From contig JAGABT010000017.1 in NCBI GenBank assembly GCA_017614505.1, positions 124,001 to 188,000 of the forward strand: a stretch of 64,000 bases of DNA, read 5' to 3'. This document shows positions 44,711 through 53,196 of the stretch, piece after piece; positions within the stretch are counted from its first letter, which is position 1; each line of letters starts with the position of its first letter. The stretch is from Selenomonadaceae bacterium. Lineage in GTDB: Bacteria; Bacillota; Negativicutes; Selenomonadales; Selenomonadaceae. A program made the translations under genes and the position numbers. The notes below the pieces were generated by a model. The model had not been told where the DNA came from, searched no databases, and was given only the letters and a program-made list of their open reading frames with translations.

Positions 44711-45475
44711 TTAATCCAAAATTTTATCCAAACCGACGGTTAAGCCGGTGAGCGCGCGGACTTTCTTACACGCCAGAACCACGCCAGGCATAAAAGAATC
44801 TCTGCCGGTGGAATCGTGGCGAATCGTGAGCGTCTGCCCTAAGCCGCCGAAAATAACTTCCTGATGCGCAACGTAGCCAGGCAGCCGGACGCTGTGGATT
44901 CTGATACCGTCGTAGTCAGCGCCGCGCACGTGAGCTAAGCGCTCCTTTTCATCGGGGTGACCCTGCTTATGAGCCGCGCGGACTTCGGAAATCATTTTTG
45001 CGGTGAGCTCGGCGGTACCAGAAGGCGCGTCAAGTTTCTTATCGTGGTGAAGTTCGATAATCTCAACTTCCGGCATGTACTTTGCAACTTTCTGCGCCAT
45101 GAGCATCATGAGAACGGCGCCGAGTGCGAAGTTTGGAGCGACGAAAGCCGGCGTGGAATTTTCCTCGGCAGCCGCGCGAATTTCAGCCAGATTTTTTTCG
45201 CTGAGACCAGTGGTACCAACGACCGGCGAAACTTTTTTAGAAAGCGCCAGCATGACGTTGCTGAAAACTGCGTCGGGGCGCGTAAAGTCTACCATAACTT
45301 CCGGCTTGAATTTTTCCAGCGCCGCCGCTAAATCGGTTTCGACCTTCACGCCGTCGACTTCGCCGGAAAAAATATCTACCGCGCCGACGAGTTCAAGTTC
45401 CGCGTCCGCCTTAACCGCCGCAATAACCGTGCGCCCCATTCTGCCGAGCGCGCCGTTCACCAAAACTTTAATCAA
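44711..45475 (-). CDS. dapB: 4-hydroxy-tetrahydrodipicolinate reductase
   Basis: A 254-residue enzyme of the DAP pathway: VLVNGALGRMGRTV dinucleotide site, VGTTGLSEKNLAEI, and EIIELHHDKKLDAPSGTA with the catalytic His and Lys. The start is TTG at 45475 behind GGAGG; first gene of a run that extends to pepP. Confidence 0.95.
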   Translation of the reverse strand: MIKVLVNGALGRMGRTVIAAVKADAELELVGAVDIFSGEVDGVKVETDLAAALEKFKPEVMVDFTRPDAVFSNVMLALSKKVSPVVGTTGLSEKNLAEIRAAAEENSTPAFVAPNFALGAVLMMLMAQKVAKYMPEVEIIELHHDKKLDAPSGTAELTAKMISEVRAAHKQGHPDEKERLAHVRGADYDGIRIHSVRLPGYVAHQEVIFGGLGQTLTIRHDSTGRDSFMPGVVLACKKVRALTGLTVGLDKILD

Positions 45476-45509
45476 ACAATCCGCCTCCAAGCTAAAAATT
45501 TATCTTCTA

Positions 45510-45538
45510 ATTCTAACGTAAGACGCGCGCCGCGTCAA
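45510..45538 (-). promoter_or_regulatory. Promoter of the dapB-asd-ireB... gene run
   Basis: On the minus strand TTGACG (45538-45533) and TAGAAT (45515-45510) are 17 bp apart. About ten genes follow without a clear terminator down to element E. Confidence 0.65.
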
Positions 45539-45539
45539 T

Positions 45540-45565
45540 AAAAAAACGCCCGCCCGTAAGCAGGC
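45540..45565 (-). terminator. Terminator after the response regulator gene
   Basis: On the minus strand stem GCCTGC/GCGGGC (one G-T), loop TTACGG, then GTTTTTTTATT. Confidence 0.65.
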
Positions 45566-45580
45566 GCGCACAAAAGCGAT

Positions 45581-46270
45581 TTATCTGCCGGTGAAAATGT
45601 ACTCAATCGACGGGCGCCCGCCGGTAGAATAATTTGTGCGGCTGACGATTGTTTTTGTTCCAATCAGATAATTCATGTATCGCCCGACGGTCATTTTGGA
45701 AAAGCCGGTGTCGGCAGCGACTTTATCTCTGGTAAGGTACGCGCCGGAATTTTCCTGCATGTATTCCAGAAGTGTATCGAGCGTCTGCTGCTGTATTCCT
45801 TTGGGAAGGTCGAAGTGGGAATTTGACTCCGACGCCTGCTGCACCGGCTTCGCCATTAATTTATCTATGTCCGCCTGCGTGAATTTTTCCTTCGTTTTCA
45901 GCGAGGAATGCTGGAGTAAAAATTTGTTCACCGCCTCCTGAAATCTTTCGTAGGTGAACGGCTTTATGAGGTAGTCGACAATTCCGAGGTGAAACGCTTC
46001 GTTTACGTCCAGCGCGTTGTCCGAACCCGAAATTATTATCGCGTCGAATTTTTTGCCCTGCTTCCGCAAATCCGTCAGCAGTTCCAATCCGGTGTAGCGC
46101 GGCATGTTTATATCCAGCATCAGCAAATCGGCGTCGTTCTTCAAAAGGAAATTCAGCGCCTCGCGCCCGTTGTGGAATGTCTTTATGTCATTCAGCTCCG
46201 GCGTCCGCAGCGCAAATTCACGGTTAATCGCCGCTACCATCAAATCGTCTTCAACTATCACCAGTCGCAT
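45581..46270 (-). CDS. DcuR/CitB-type response regulator (orphan)
   Basis: A 229-residue regulator. Receiver domain: RLVIVEDDLMV, phospho-Asp in LLMLDINMP, and KPFTYERF. The C-terminal HTH is of the citrate/malate type (GAYLTRDKVAADTGFSKMTVGRYMNYL). The start is ATG at 46270 behind AGGAAG. No sensor kinase adjoins; the OFA-like carrier gene lies just upstream with its own terminator, making it a possible target. Confidence 0.85.
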   Translation of the reverse strand: MRLVIVEDDLMVAAINREFALRTPELNDIKTFHNGREALNFLLKNDADLLMLDINMPRYTGLELLTDLRKQGKKFDAIIISGSDNALDVNEAFHLGIVDYLIKPFTYERFQEAVNKFLLQHSSLKTKEKFTQADIDKLMAKPVQQASESNSHFDLPKGIQQQTLDTLLEYMQENSGAYLTRDKVAADTGFSKMTVGRYMNYLIGTKTIVSRTNYSTGGRPSIEYIFTGR

Positions 46271-46299
46271 TCGGCACCACTTCCTAAATTTTTTTGGCA

Positions 46300-46328
46300 A
46301 TTTTATCAGAGCCGCCGCGTTTATGCAA
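46300..46328 (-). promoter_or_regulatory. Promoter of the orphan response regulator
   Basis: On the minus strand TTGCAT (46328-46323) and TAAAAT (46305-46300) are 17 bp apart. Confidence 0.6.
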
Positions 46329-46331
46329 ATA

Positions 46332-46362
46332 AAAAAACTGCCGCCAACTGACAGCAGTTTTA
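46332..46362 (-). terminator. Terminator after the MFS carrier gene
   Basis: On the minus strand AAACTGC...GCAGTTT arms around a 12-base loop, followed by a T run. Confidence 0.6.
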
Positions 46363-46404
46363 AAATTTTTCAGACGGAATTTCGAGATTCGCTATAAGTG
46401 CCAG

Positions 46405-47610
46405 TTATAGAGATTTTTTCAGCGCCGTGAACCCAATCGCGCCGCAAATCGCCAGCAGAATTATTCCCGTCGCCAAAACTAATGCGTAGCCGCCAGCCTC
46501 TGCCAGAAATCCCCACGCGCCAATAGCTATCGCCGCTGAAACCGTGAACGCTATCGAAATGTTCGAGTATACCTGCGAATAGCTCCGGCTGCCGAATACT
46601 GCGCGAACCAAAAGCGGCGTCTGCACGAAAACTCCCGCATACGCCCAGCCGAATAAAAATCCGCCCGCGATTAGCATTGTCAAGCCCGAACTGCCGAAAA
46701 ACATCAGTCCTAAGCCCGCAATTCCTAAGCCAATCATCGTCGCCAGTCCGAGCTTTATGCTGGCGTCGTTAATCATTCCCAGTCCGACCTTGCCAATCGT
46801 CGAGCCGACCATAGCCGCCGACGCCGCCAGTGACGCCTGCTCCAGCGTGAAATTCAGCGTCGCCGCGTATTTCGGTATGAAGTGGAAAACGCTCGCCGTG
46901 GCGCTCATAAGAAATGCGAACGCGAACAAGCCATAGAACATCGGCATTTTCAAAACCGCGCGGTATTCGGGTCCGGCTGAATTTAACTTTCGCGCTGGCG
47001 ATTCGCCGTAAGGTTTCAAGCCAACGTCAGCCGGTTTGTTGCGTAAAAATATTCCCAGCACCGGCGAAATTACCAGCAGGATTATCAGTCCGAAAATCAC
47101 GTAGGTCGTGCGCCAGCCGTAAGCGTTTATCAGCCAGCCGCAAATCGGATTGAACAGCGCCCCGCCTATCGACGAGCCCGCCGCCGCTATTCCCATCATC
47201 AAGCCGACTTTTTTGTTAAACCAGCGCGGGATTATCGTCGGGAAGCTGAGGTACATTAAAAACGTGAACGTCACGCCGAAAACCGCGCCCGCCGCGTAGA
47301 ACTGCCAAAGCGCGTCGAACTTCGACATCGCCAGCAGGCACACGCCCATTACGATTGACGACAGCGTCATCATGCGCCGCGCGCCGAAAATTTCCAGCAC
47401 CTTGCCGGAAAATGAAAGCATTATCGACGAGAAAATTAAATTGAACGAGAGCATCAGCGCGACCTTCGAGACCGGCTCGCCCAGCTCGGCGCTTATCGGT
47501 ACAAAAAAAATGCCGGCGCAGCTCAGCACCAGCCCAATGTTGAACATCGTGACCAGCGTGCAGCACGCCGCAACTACATAGCCATAATGAAACGGAAACT
47601 TTTTAGCCAA
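46405..47610 (-). CDS. MFS transporter, OFA/monocarboxylate-like
   Basis: A 401-residue carrier with 12 predicted helices. It starts AKKFPFHYGYVVAACC, typical of the oxalate/formate antiporter branch, with the loop motif FGARRMM after helix 2 and RWFNKKVGLMMGIAAAGSSIGG in helix 4/5. I use TTG at 47610, correctly placed behind AAGGAGG. The longer in-frame ORF to 47802 translates through repeat element F and is not credible. Substrate probably a small organic acid. Confidence 0.85.
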   Translation of the reverse strand: MAKKFPFHYGYVVAACCTLVTMFNIGLVLSCAGIFFVPISAELGEPVSKVALMLSFNLIFSSIMLSFSGKVLEIFGARRMMTLSSIVMGVCLLAMSKFDALWQFYAAGAVFGVTFTFLMYLSFPTIIPRWFNKKVGLMMGIAAAGSSIGGALFNPICGWLINAYGWRTTYVIFGLIILLVISPVLGIFLRNKPADVGLKPYGESPARKLNSAGPEYRAVLKMPMFYGLFAFAFLMSATASVFHFIPKYAATLNFTLEQASLAASAAMVGSTIGKVGLGMINDASIKLGLATMIGLGIAGLGLMFFGSSGLTMLIAGGFLFGWAYAGVFVQTPLLVRAVFGSRSYSQVYSNISIAFTVSAAIAIGAWGFLAEAGGYALVLATGIILLAICGAIGFTALKKSL

Positions 47611-47635
47611 AATTATTGCCTCCTTCGCAGTTATA

Positions 47636-47764
47636 GGGCCGCCACATGGACGCGCGCGCTTAAGAAGCGCGCCATGGACGGCGCGCCGCCCGCGCCATTC
47701 GCCGGATGCGAATGCAGCGGGCTGGCTTTCTTTGTAACTTTCTTTCTCCACAGAAAGAAAGTTA
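47636..47764. repeat. Composite palindromic element F
   Basis: Reverse orientation. ACATGGACGCGCGCGCTTAAGAA, GCGCGCC-ATGGAC-GGCGCGC, GCCCGC-bounded hairpin CATTCGC-CGGAT-GCGAATG, linker GGCTTTCTTTGT, AACTTTCTTTC/GAAAGAAAGTT. Between ahbB and the MFS gene. Confidence 0.85.
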
Positions 47765-47771
47765 ATCATAA

Positions 47772-48248
47772 TTAAAAGTATCTCATGCAGGTTTTCTTCC
47801 ATTCTTTTTTGGAGTAGAGAACCTGCCGGTTTTCAATGCCCGTGAGCCGCGAAAGTTCGTCAATGATAGCGTCGCATTCCTCGCGAGTATGCGCGTGAAT
47901 CATAGTGTACAGATTATAATTCCAGTTGGGCGCGGTATTCCTGTCGTAGCAGTGCGAAACGGCGGGGTGCGCGCTCATAATTTTCGCAACGTCGTCAAGC
48001 CTTTCGGCAGGCACTTCCCAGGCACAAAGCGCGTTGAACTTGAAGCCAACTTCGCGGTGACGAAGAACCGCGCCCAGCTTGCGGATTTTTTTTTCAGCGA
48101 CGAAATCTTTGACGCGGCTCAAAAATTCTTCCTCGCTGACGCCCGCCCTTTCCGCCAGAACTTTGTACGGCTCTTCGCAAAGCGGAAATTCTTCCTGCAG
48201 CGCGCGGATAATTTCTTCGTCCTGTTTAGTTAAGCTGGAACTGCACAT
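47772..48248 (-). CDS. ahbB: Siroheme decarboxylase beta subunit-like (AhbB, Lrp/AsnC fold)
   Basis: A 158-residue protein. N-terminal HTH region (LQEEFPLCEEPYKVLAERAGVSEEEFLSRVK), then KLGAVLRHREVGFKFNALCAWEVP and CYDRNTAPNWNYNLYTMIHA. This pairs with AhbA in the alternative heme route, where siroheme is decarboxylated to 12,18-didecarboxysiroheme. A plain Lrp-type regulator is the alternative. It overlaps ahbA by 23 bp. Confidence 0.8.
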   Translation of the reverse strand: MCSSSLTKQDEEIIRALQEEFPLCEEPYKVLAERAGVSEEEFLSRVKDFVAEKKIRKLGAVLRHREVGFKFNALCAWEVPAERLDDVAKIMSAHPAVSHCYDRNTAPNWNYNLYTMIHAHTREECDAIIDELSRLTGIENRQVLYSKKEWKKTCMRYF

Positions 48249-48681
48249 TGACCTTGTACTTCCTGTTCGACTTCAGCCGGAGCATATCCTCGACGCCGCG
48301 CAGAGATTTTATTTCCGCCAGAATATTTTTTTCCTGCTCAGAATCCCGCGTCAAAAGCGTGAACCACAGATTATAAATTCCCTCCCGCTCGTAGTTGTGC
48401 GTCGCCTGCGGGTACTTATTCACCGCCTCGGCTACCGTCACAATTTCCTCCGGCTCAACCTTCAGCGCGACCAGCGTCCCTGCGTAGCCCAGATTGTTCG
48501 AGTTGAAAAAAGTCCCAATGCGCCGCAAATATCCCGCCGCCTTGAGCTCGCGCAGACGCGTTATTACCGTCCCCTCGTCCGTGCCGAGCTGCTCAGCCAT
48601 TGCCGCGAAAGGTCGACTGCAAATTGGAATGTTCCCCTGCAACGAATTTAACAACGCTTTGTCGAATGTCGAAAGCTCCAT
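48226..48681 (-). CDS. ahbA: Siroheme decarboxylase alpha subunit-like (AhbA)
   Basis: A 151-residue Lrp/AsnC-fold protein: FDKALLNSLQGNIPICSRPFAAMAEQLG, LRRIGTFFNSNNLGYAGTLVALKV and THNYEREGIYNLWFTLL, the pattern of AhbA. The start is ATG at 48681 behind AGGGAG. The close pair suggests a heterodimer; other ahb genes are not in the window. Confidence 0.8.
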   Translation of the reverse strand: MELSTFDKALLNSLQGNIPICSRPFAAMAEQLGTDEGTVITRLRELKAAGYLRRIGTFFNSNNLGYAGTLVALKVEPEEIVTVAEAVNKYPQATHNYEREGIYNLWFTLLTRDSEQEKNILAEIKSLRGVEDMLRLKSNRKYKVNVQFQLN

Positions 48682-48717
48682 CGTCAAACTCTCCCTTAGC
48701 AAAAATCTGAAACGTAT

Positions 48718-49338
48718 TCATTTCGACAATTCTAGCAAAGATTCGGCGATTACGTCAAGCAATTCTGAACGCCCTTCACGGGTTTTCGACGAGTACGGAA
48801 GTATTGGAAGCTCCTCAATTCCAAAAGATTTTTTCAGCGCGGATAAATTTTTCGCGCGCTCGTTTTTGCCGAGCTTGTCGGATTTCGTGGCGACGATTAG
48901 CACCGGCAGATTTTTTTCGACGAGCCACGCCAGCATTTTCAAATCTGAATCCATTGGCGGGTGCCGCAGGTCTACCAGCTGGCAGACGAATCGGATTTGC
49001 GCGCTCGAAAGTAGATATTCTTCGATGAACTTTGCCCAGACGCGGCGGCTTTCCTTGCTGACTTTCGCGTAGCCGTAGCCAGGCAGGTCTACCAGATAAA
49101 AATCGTGCACGTCCTTCAGCGTGGCGCGGTAAAAATTAATCGTCTGCGTTTTGCCTGGCGTCTGCGAAGTATGCGCGAGGCTCCGGCGATTTGTCAGCGA
49201 ATTTATCAGCGAGGACTTGCCGACGTTCGAACGCCCGATAAAAACAATTTCCGGCAGAATTTCAGCGGGGTACTGCGAAACGTTGACGGCACTCGCCACG
49301 TATTCGCTCTTAGTGATTGTGTAAATTTTATTTTCCAT
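48718..49338 (-). CDS. engB: Ribosome biogenesis GTPase EngB/YsxC
   Basis: A 206-residue GTPase: G1 FIGRSNVGKSSLINSL, G2 SQTPGKTQTINFY, G3 LVDLPGYGYAKVS, G4 VATKSDKL. Involved in 50S assembly. Divergent from the next gene. Confidence 0.95.
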   Translation of the reverse strand: MENKIYTITKSEYVASAVNVSQYPAEILPEIVFIGRSNVGKSSLINSLTNRRSLAHTSQTPGKTQTINFYRATLKDVHDFYLVDLPGYGYAKVSKESRRVWAKFIEEYLLSSAQIRFVCQLVDLRHPPMDSDLKMLAWLVEKNLPVLIVATKSDKLGKNERAKNLSALKKSFGIEELPILPYSSKTREGRSELLDVIAESLLELSK

Positions 49339-49410
49339 AGCGCCCCAGATTATAGCATTTTTCGCGCGGCTGTGGTAGAATTTGCTGAAAGAAATTTTGG
49401 AGGCGACGCC

Positions 49411-50007
49411 TTGAAAAGTTTTCGTGAAATGTACCGCAAAATCTGCCTGCTGACCGGCGTTGAAATTAATCTGCGCGACGTTTTTGACTACCCGCCCGAC
49501 GAAAATCTTGACGGCTTTGTAACTTACGGCTACGTCGACGCCGAGACTGGATTCAACTTTAAAATTCTGGCTGGCGCGCAGATTGACGGCGACAAAATTA
49601 AAGTCGTTCCTGCCAGCTACAAAAAAAATTTATCGATTCGGCGCGCGGAAATTCTCGGAGCCAGCGTTCAGATTCTGCCAGACAGTTTCGCCAGCGCCTT
49701 CAAAGACCGCCTGCAGGTTATCAGCGACGCCTACGCCTCCGACGCCGATAAAGAAAAAACGCGCCTGGTTAAAACTATCGACGCGCTGAGGCACCCGAAT
49801 TTTCCTGACGACGTGGCAGTTTACTTTCACGGGGAAAATCTTCAGCCGGAACAGGCGTGGGTACGCTGTCTTTCTGTCGAAGGGAATTTAATTCGCGGCG
49901 AGCTGATTCACGAACTTCAGCAGGATTTTGGCGTACACGTCGGCGACGAAGTTAAATTTGGCGTGGCGGATTTTGACGGCGAAATAATTTGCGCGGTGAT
50001 TTGGTGA
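49411..50007 (+). CDS. Conserved hypothetical protein upstream of dxr
   Basis: A 198-residue soluble protein I do not recognise. Two similar-looking alpha/beta halves: FVTYGYVDAETGFNFKILAGAQIDGDKI and VAVYFHGENLQPEQAWVRCLSVEG, each followed by a charged turn. TTG start behind TTTTGGAGG; an earlier in-frame ATG lies inside the divergent engB gene. Its stop overlaps the dxr start (TGATG), so they are coupled. Confidence 0.7.
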   Translation: MKSFREMYRKICLLTGVEINLRDVFDYPPDENLDGFVTYGYVDAETGFNFKILAGAQIDGDKIKVVPASYKKNLSIRRAEILGASVQILPDSFASAFKDRLQVISDAYASDADKEKTRLVKTIDALRHPNFPDDVAVYFHGENLQPEQAWVRCLSVEGNLIRGELIHELQQDFGVHVGDEVKFGVADFDGEIICAVIW

Positions 50008-51152
50008 TGAATAAAATAGCAATACTCGGCTCGACGGGCTCGATTGGAACGCAGGCGCTGGACGTTGTGCGGAATTTGCCGGACGAATTTGAAGTTTCGG
50101 TGCTGGCGGCGAACTCGAACGTTGAACTTTTCGCGCGGCAGGTCGAAGAATTTCAGCCGGAACTGGCAGTGCTGGCGGACGAATCGGCGTACAAAGTTCT
50201 GCGCGAGAAAAAATTTGCGCGGACGGAACTGGCGGGCGGACGGCAGGCTTTTATCGACGCGGCGGGATTTTCCGGCGTAGAAACAGTTTTAACGTCGATG
50301 AGCGGCTTCGCAGGGCTGGAGCCGACGATTAAGGCGATACGCGCTGGGAAAAATATCGCGCTGGCGAACAAGGAAACGCTGGTCGTGGCGGGCGAAATGA
50401 TAATGGCGCTGGCGAAAGAATTTGGCGTGCAGATTCTGCCAGTCGACAGCGAGCACGGCGCATTTTTTCAGTGCCTGCGCGGCGAAAATCCGGCGGAAAT
50501 TTCAAAGCTGTTACTGACGGCGAGCGGCGGACCGTTCAGGGGAAAAGCTCGCGCAGATTTGGAAAACGCAACGGTAGAAAAAGTTCTGGCGCATCCGACG
50601 TGGAACATGGGCAGGAAAATCACGGTAGATTCAGCGTCGCTGGTCAACAAGGGGCTTGAAGTCATCGAGGCGAAATGGCTGTACGGCGTGGAATTTTCGC
50701 AGATACAGGTTGTCGTACACCCGCAGAGCATAATCCATTCAATGGTAGAATTTGCCGACGGCTCAGTCATAGCGCAGCTCGCCGCGCCGGATATGCGCCT
50801 GCCAATCCAATACGCGCTGACTTTCCCGCGCAGATTAAATTCGCCGGTAAAAAAATTGGACTTCTGGGCGCTGAAAAATCTGACATTCGAGGCGCCGGAC
50901 GCTGAAACGTTCAAAGGGCTGAAATTCGCATACGAGGCGGGGAAACTCGGCGGAACAATGCCCTGCGTGTTCAACGCGGCAAATGAAGTGGCGGTTGCGG
51001 CGTTCCTGGCGGGCAGGATAAAATTCCTGCAGATTTACGACGTGATAGAAAACGCAATGGCGCGGCGGGCAGTCATAAAAAATCCGTCGCTGGAAACTTT
51101 GCTGGCGGAAGACGCGGCGGCGCGGGCGCTCTCAGAAAAATTTATTGGCTGA
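50007..51152 (+). CDS. dxr: 1-deoxy-D-xylulose 5-phosphate reductoisomerase
   Basis: A 381-residue MEP-pathway enzyme: IAILGSTGSIGTQALDVV NADPH site, ALANKETLVVAGE, the metal/substrate region PVDSEHGAFFQCL, TASGGPFRG, HPTWNMGRKITVDSASLVNKGLE, and FNAANEVAVAAFL. Usual mates (cdsA, rseP) are not adjacent. Confidence 0.97.
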   Translation: MNKIAILGSTGSIGTQALDVVRNLPDEFEVSVLAANSNVELFARQVEEFQPELAVLADESAYKVLREKKFARTELAGGRQAFIDAAGFSGVETVLTSMSGFAGLEPTIKAIRAGKNIALANKETLVVAGEMIMALAKEFGVQILPVDSEHGAFFQCLRGENPAEISKLLLTASGGPFRGKARADLENATVEKVLAHPTWNMGRKITVDSASLVNKGLEVIEAKWLYGVEFSQIQVVVHPQSIIHSMVEFADGSVIAQLAAPDMRLPIQYALTFPRRLNSPVKKLDFWALKNLTFEAPDAETFKGLKFAYEAGKLGGTMPCVFNAANEVAVAAFLAGRIKFLQIYDVIENAMARRAVIKNPSLETLLAEDAAARALSEKFIG

Positions 51153-51157
51153 ATGTA

Positions 51158-51186
51158 TTGCATAGCGGCGCGGCTTATGTTAAAAT
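51158..51186 (+). promoter_or_regulatory. Promoter of the yjfB-like gene
   Basis: TTGCAT (51158-51163) and TAAAAT (51181-51186) are 17 bp apart, right after the dxr stop. Confidence 0.6.
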
Positions 51187-51215
51187 GCGCGCGGCTGGGG
51201 AAGGAGTGACCGGCA

Positions 51216-51395
51216 ATGGAAATGAACATTGCAGCAATGTCAGTGGACATGCATTTAGCGCAGGCGCAGCAGGATTTTTCCATCGCGGCGCTCAAACTGG
51301 CTATGGAAACTGACACCGAGATGGCTGAAGAAACTTTGCAAATCGTCGAGAACCTGCACCCGACACTCGGACACAACGTCGACGTGCTGGCGTGA
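51216..51395 (+). CDS. YjfB-family small protein
   Basis: A 59-residue ORF: MEMNIAAMSVDMHLAQAQQD, SIAALKLAMETDTEMAEETL, and the end HPTLGHNVDVLA. The pattern of an N-terminal helix, a central amphipathic helix and HP.LG.N.D.. matches YjfB, annotated as a putative motility protein. AAGGAG precedes the ATG. Between its own promoter and the hup promoter. Confidence 0.75.
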   Translation: MEMNIAAMSVDMHLAQAQQDFSIAALKLAMETDTEMAEETLQIVENLHPTLGHNVDVLA

Positions 51396-51401
51396 AAGTA
51401 C

Positions 51402-51430
51402 TTGATTTTTGCGCAAGTTTCTGTTACATT
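51402..51430 (+). promoter_or_regulatory. hup promoter
   Basis: TTGATT (51402-51407) and TACATT (51425-51430) are 17 bp apart, 34 bp before the hup start. Confidence 0.6.
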
Positions 51431-51463
51431 CCAGCGGTAATTCAAAACAGGAAGGTGTTTTAT

Positions 51464-51739
51464 ATGACGAAATCGGAATTAGTTAAGACGGTCGCTGAGC
51501 AGGCGGGCATCGACAGCAAAAAAGCGGACAAGGCTGTCAGCGCGCTCTTCGACGCAATCAAACAGGCGCTCATCGAAGGCGACAGAGTTCAGGTTATCGG
51601 CTTCGGAACGTTCGAGAACCGCGTCCGCAGCGCGCGCAAAGGTCGCAATCCGCGTACCGGCGAGGAAATCGACATCAAAGCTTCCAAGCTCCCGTCTTTC
51701 AAGGCAGGCAAAGCTCTCAAAGAGGCCGTCAACTTCTAA
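51464..51739 (+). CDS. hup: HU-family DNA-binding protein
   Basis: A 91-residue nucleoid protein: MTKSELVKTVAEQAGIDSKK, VQVIGFGTFENRVRSARKGRNPRTGEEIDI (landmarks) with the DNA-contacting Pro of RNPRTG. ATG behind AGGAAGGTG. Confidence 0.97.
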   Translation: MTKSELVKTVAEQAGIDSKKADKAVSALFDAIKQALIEGDRVQVIGFGTFENRVRSARKGRNPRTGEEIDIKASKLPSFKAGKALKEAVNF

Positions 51740-51750
51740 TCGAATTTCCG

Positions 51751-51784
51751 CAGAGTCGGGCAAATCGCTCGGCTCTGTTTTTGT
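51751..51784 (+). terminator. hup terminator
   Basis: CAGAGTCGGGC pairs with GCTCGGCTCTG (G-T wobbles) around AAATC, followed by TTTTTG. Confidence 0.7.
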
Positions 51785-51790
51785 TTAGCT

Positions 51791-52516
51791 ATGAAAAATT
51801 TTAGTATTAATGAATTTCAGCAAAATCTTTTTGCTCTGCGCAACGCTCAAAATAAAAATTTCAGCGCCAGTCTCCTGCCTGGCGTCGACGAAGATTTTAT
51901 CCTCGGAATTCAAATCGACGTGCTCCGCAAGTTTATCAGAAAATTTTTTGCCCATACCGACGCCGCCGAATTTCTGAATGCTCTGCCGCACAAATATTTT
52001 AAGGAAAATCTGATTCACGTGCTGCTTGTTTCCAAAATGCAGGATTACTCGGAATGTCTCGACGCGGTTAAAAAATTCCTGCCCTACGTCAACAACTGGG
52101 GCGTGTGCGATTCGTTCATTCCGAAAATTTTCAGCCAGCACACTGAAGAACTTGAGCCGGAAATTTTGAGCTGGCTGCAGTCTGACGGCGAATACTTTGT
52201 GCGATTCGGCTTGTCAATGCTTATGCGGTTTTATCCGTTCGACGCAAAACATTTGGAGCTGGCGGCGGGCGCGCGCTGTGAAAAATATTATTCGCAGATG
52301 ATGGCAGCGTGGTATTTCGCAACGGCGCTGGGAACAAATTTCGACGCGGCGATAATTTTTCTGGAAGAGCGGCGCCTGCCGAAGTGGATTAACAACAAGA
52401 CGATTCAAAAGGCGCTGGAGAGTTCACGCATTTCGGACGCGCAGAAAAAATATTTGCGGGGGCTGCGAATTTGCACACGGCGATTATCACCGGCGGCACT
52501 TCAGGCATCGGATTAG
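51791..52516 (+). CDS. AlkD-like DNA alkylation repair protein
   Basis: A 241-residue all-helical HEAT-repeat protein: GVDEDFILGIQIDVLRKFIRKF, PHKYFKENLIHVLL, YVNNWGVCDSFIPK and YYSQMMAAWYFATAL are the AlkD family landmarks, the Trp/Asp groove residues being in NNWGVCD. AlkD excises N3/N7-alkylated purines without base flipping. It overlaps the SDR gene by 46 bp. Confidence 0.88.
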   Translation: MKNFSINEFQQNLFALRNAQNKNFSASLLPGVDEDFILGIQIDVLRKFIRKFFAHTDAAEFLNALPHKYFKENLIHVLLVSKMQDYSECLDAVKKFLPYVNNWGVCDSFIPKIFSQHTEELEPEILSWLQSDGEYFVRFGLSMLMRFYPFDAKHLELAAGARCEKYYSQMMAAWYFATALGTNFDAAIIFLEERRLPKWINNKTIQKALESSRISDAQKKYLRGLRICTRRLSPAALQASD

Positions 52517-53196
52517 CGGCGGCGAAGATTTTTCTGGCTGAAAATTTTAACTGCGTGCTGGTCGGGCGCAGTACCGTCAAATTCAAAAAGATTCGCGCAG
52601 AGCTTGCCGGCAGCTACAGATTTATTTCCGGCGACGTGAGCAAAGTTGCCGACTGCGAAAAAATTATTCAGCGGACGGTTGAGATTTTCGGCGGCGTCGA
52701 CGTGCTGGTAAACTGCGCTGGGATTTACGCCGAGGGCGCTATTTCCGGCGTGACTGAATCTGAGTTCGACGAAATTTTTGCTACGAACGTCAAGGGGACT
52801 TTTTTCATGAGCCGCGCGGCGGTCGGCGAACTGATTAAAAGTCGCGGCGCTATCGTCAACGTCGCCAGCGACGCCGGTATTCGCGGGAATTATTTCTGCG
52901 CGGCGTATTCTGCGTCGAAAGGTGCCGTCGTAGCCTTCACGAAATCTTTAGCGCTTGAGCTGGCGAATATTCCCGTGCGCGTGAACTGCGTGGCGCCTGG
53001 CGATATTCTTACGCCGCTGACTCTGTCGCAAATTAAAAAATCCGGCGAGACCGTCGGAGATTTGGCTAAAGTTTATCCAATGGGCAGAATTGGCGAATCG
53101 CACGAAGTTGCCAGCGCGATTTATTTTCTGGCGTCGGAGCGCGCGAGCTTTATCACCGGCGCAGTTTTGAGCGTCGACGGCGGGCTTACCGCTTGA
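52471..53196 (+). CDS. Short-chain dehydrogenase/reductase (FabG-like)
   Basis: A 241-residue SDR: NAD(P) motif TGGTSGIGLAAAK, NCAGIYAEG, catalytic Ser in VNVASDAGI, YSASK, and a C-terminal SFITGAVLSVDGGL. A 3-oxoacyl-ACP reductase-like role is possible but the substrate is not fixed. TTG start inside the AlkD gene end; overlaps alr convergently by 11 bp. Confidence 0.85.
   Translation: MHTAIITGGTSGIGLAAAKIFLAENFNCVLVGRSTVKFKKIRAELAGSYRFISGDVSKVADCEKIIQRTVEIFGGVDVLVNCAGIYAEGAISGVTESEFDEIFATNVKGTFFMSRAAVGELIKSRGAIVNVASDAGIRGNYFCAAYSASKGAVVAFTKSLALELANIPVRVNCVAPGDILTPLTLSQIKKSGETVGDLAKVYPMGRIGESHEVASAIYFLASERASFITGAVLSVDGGLTA

Noticed and set aside
47611..47802. Longer N-terminus for the MFS carrier
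   Set aside because: The extension translates through palindromic element F; the TTG at 47610 has a proper Shine-Dalgarno and gives a normal carrier start.
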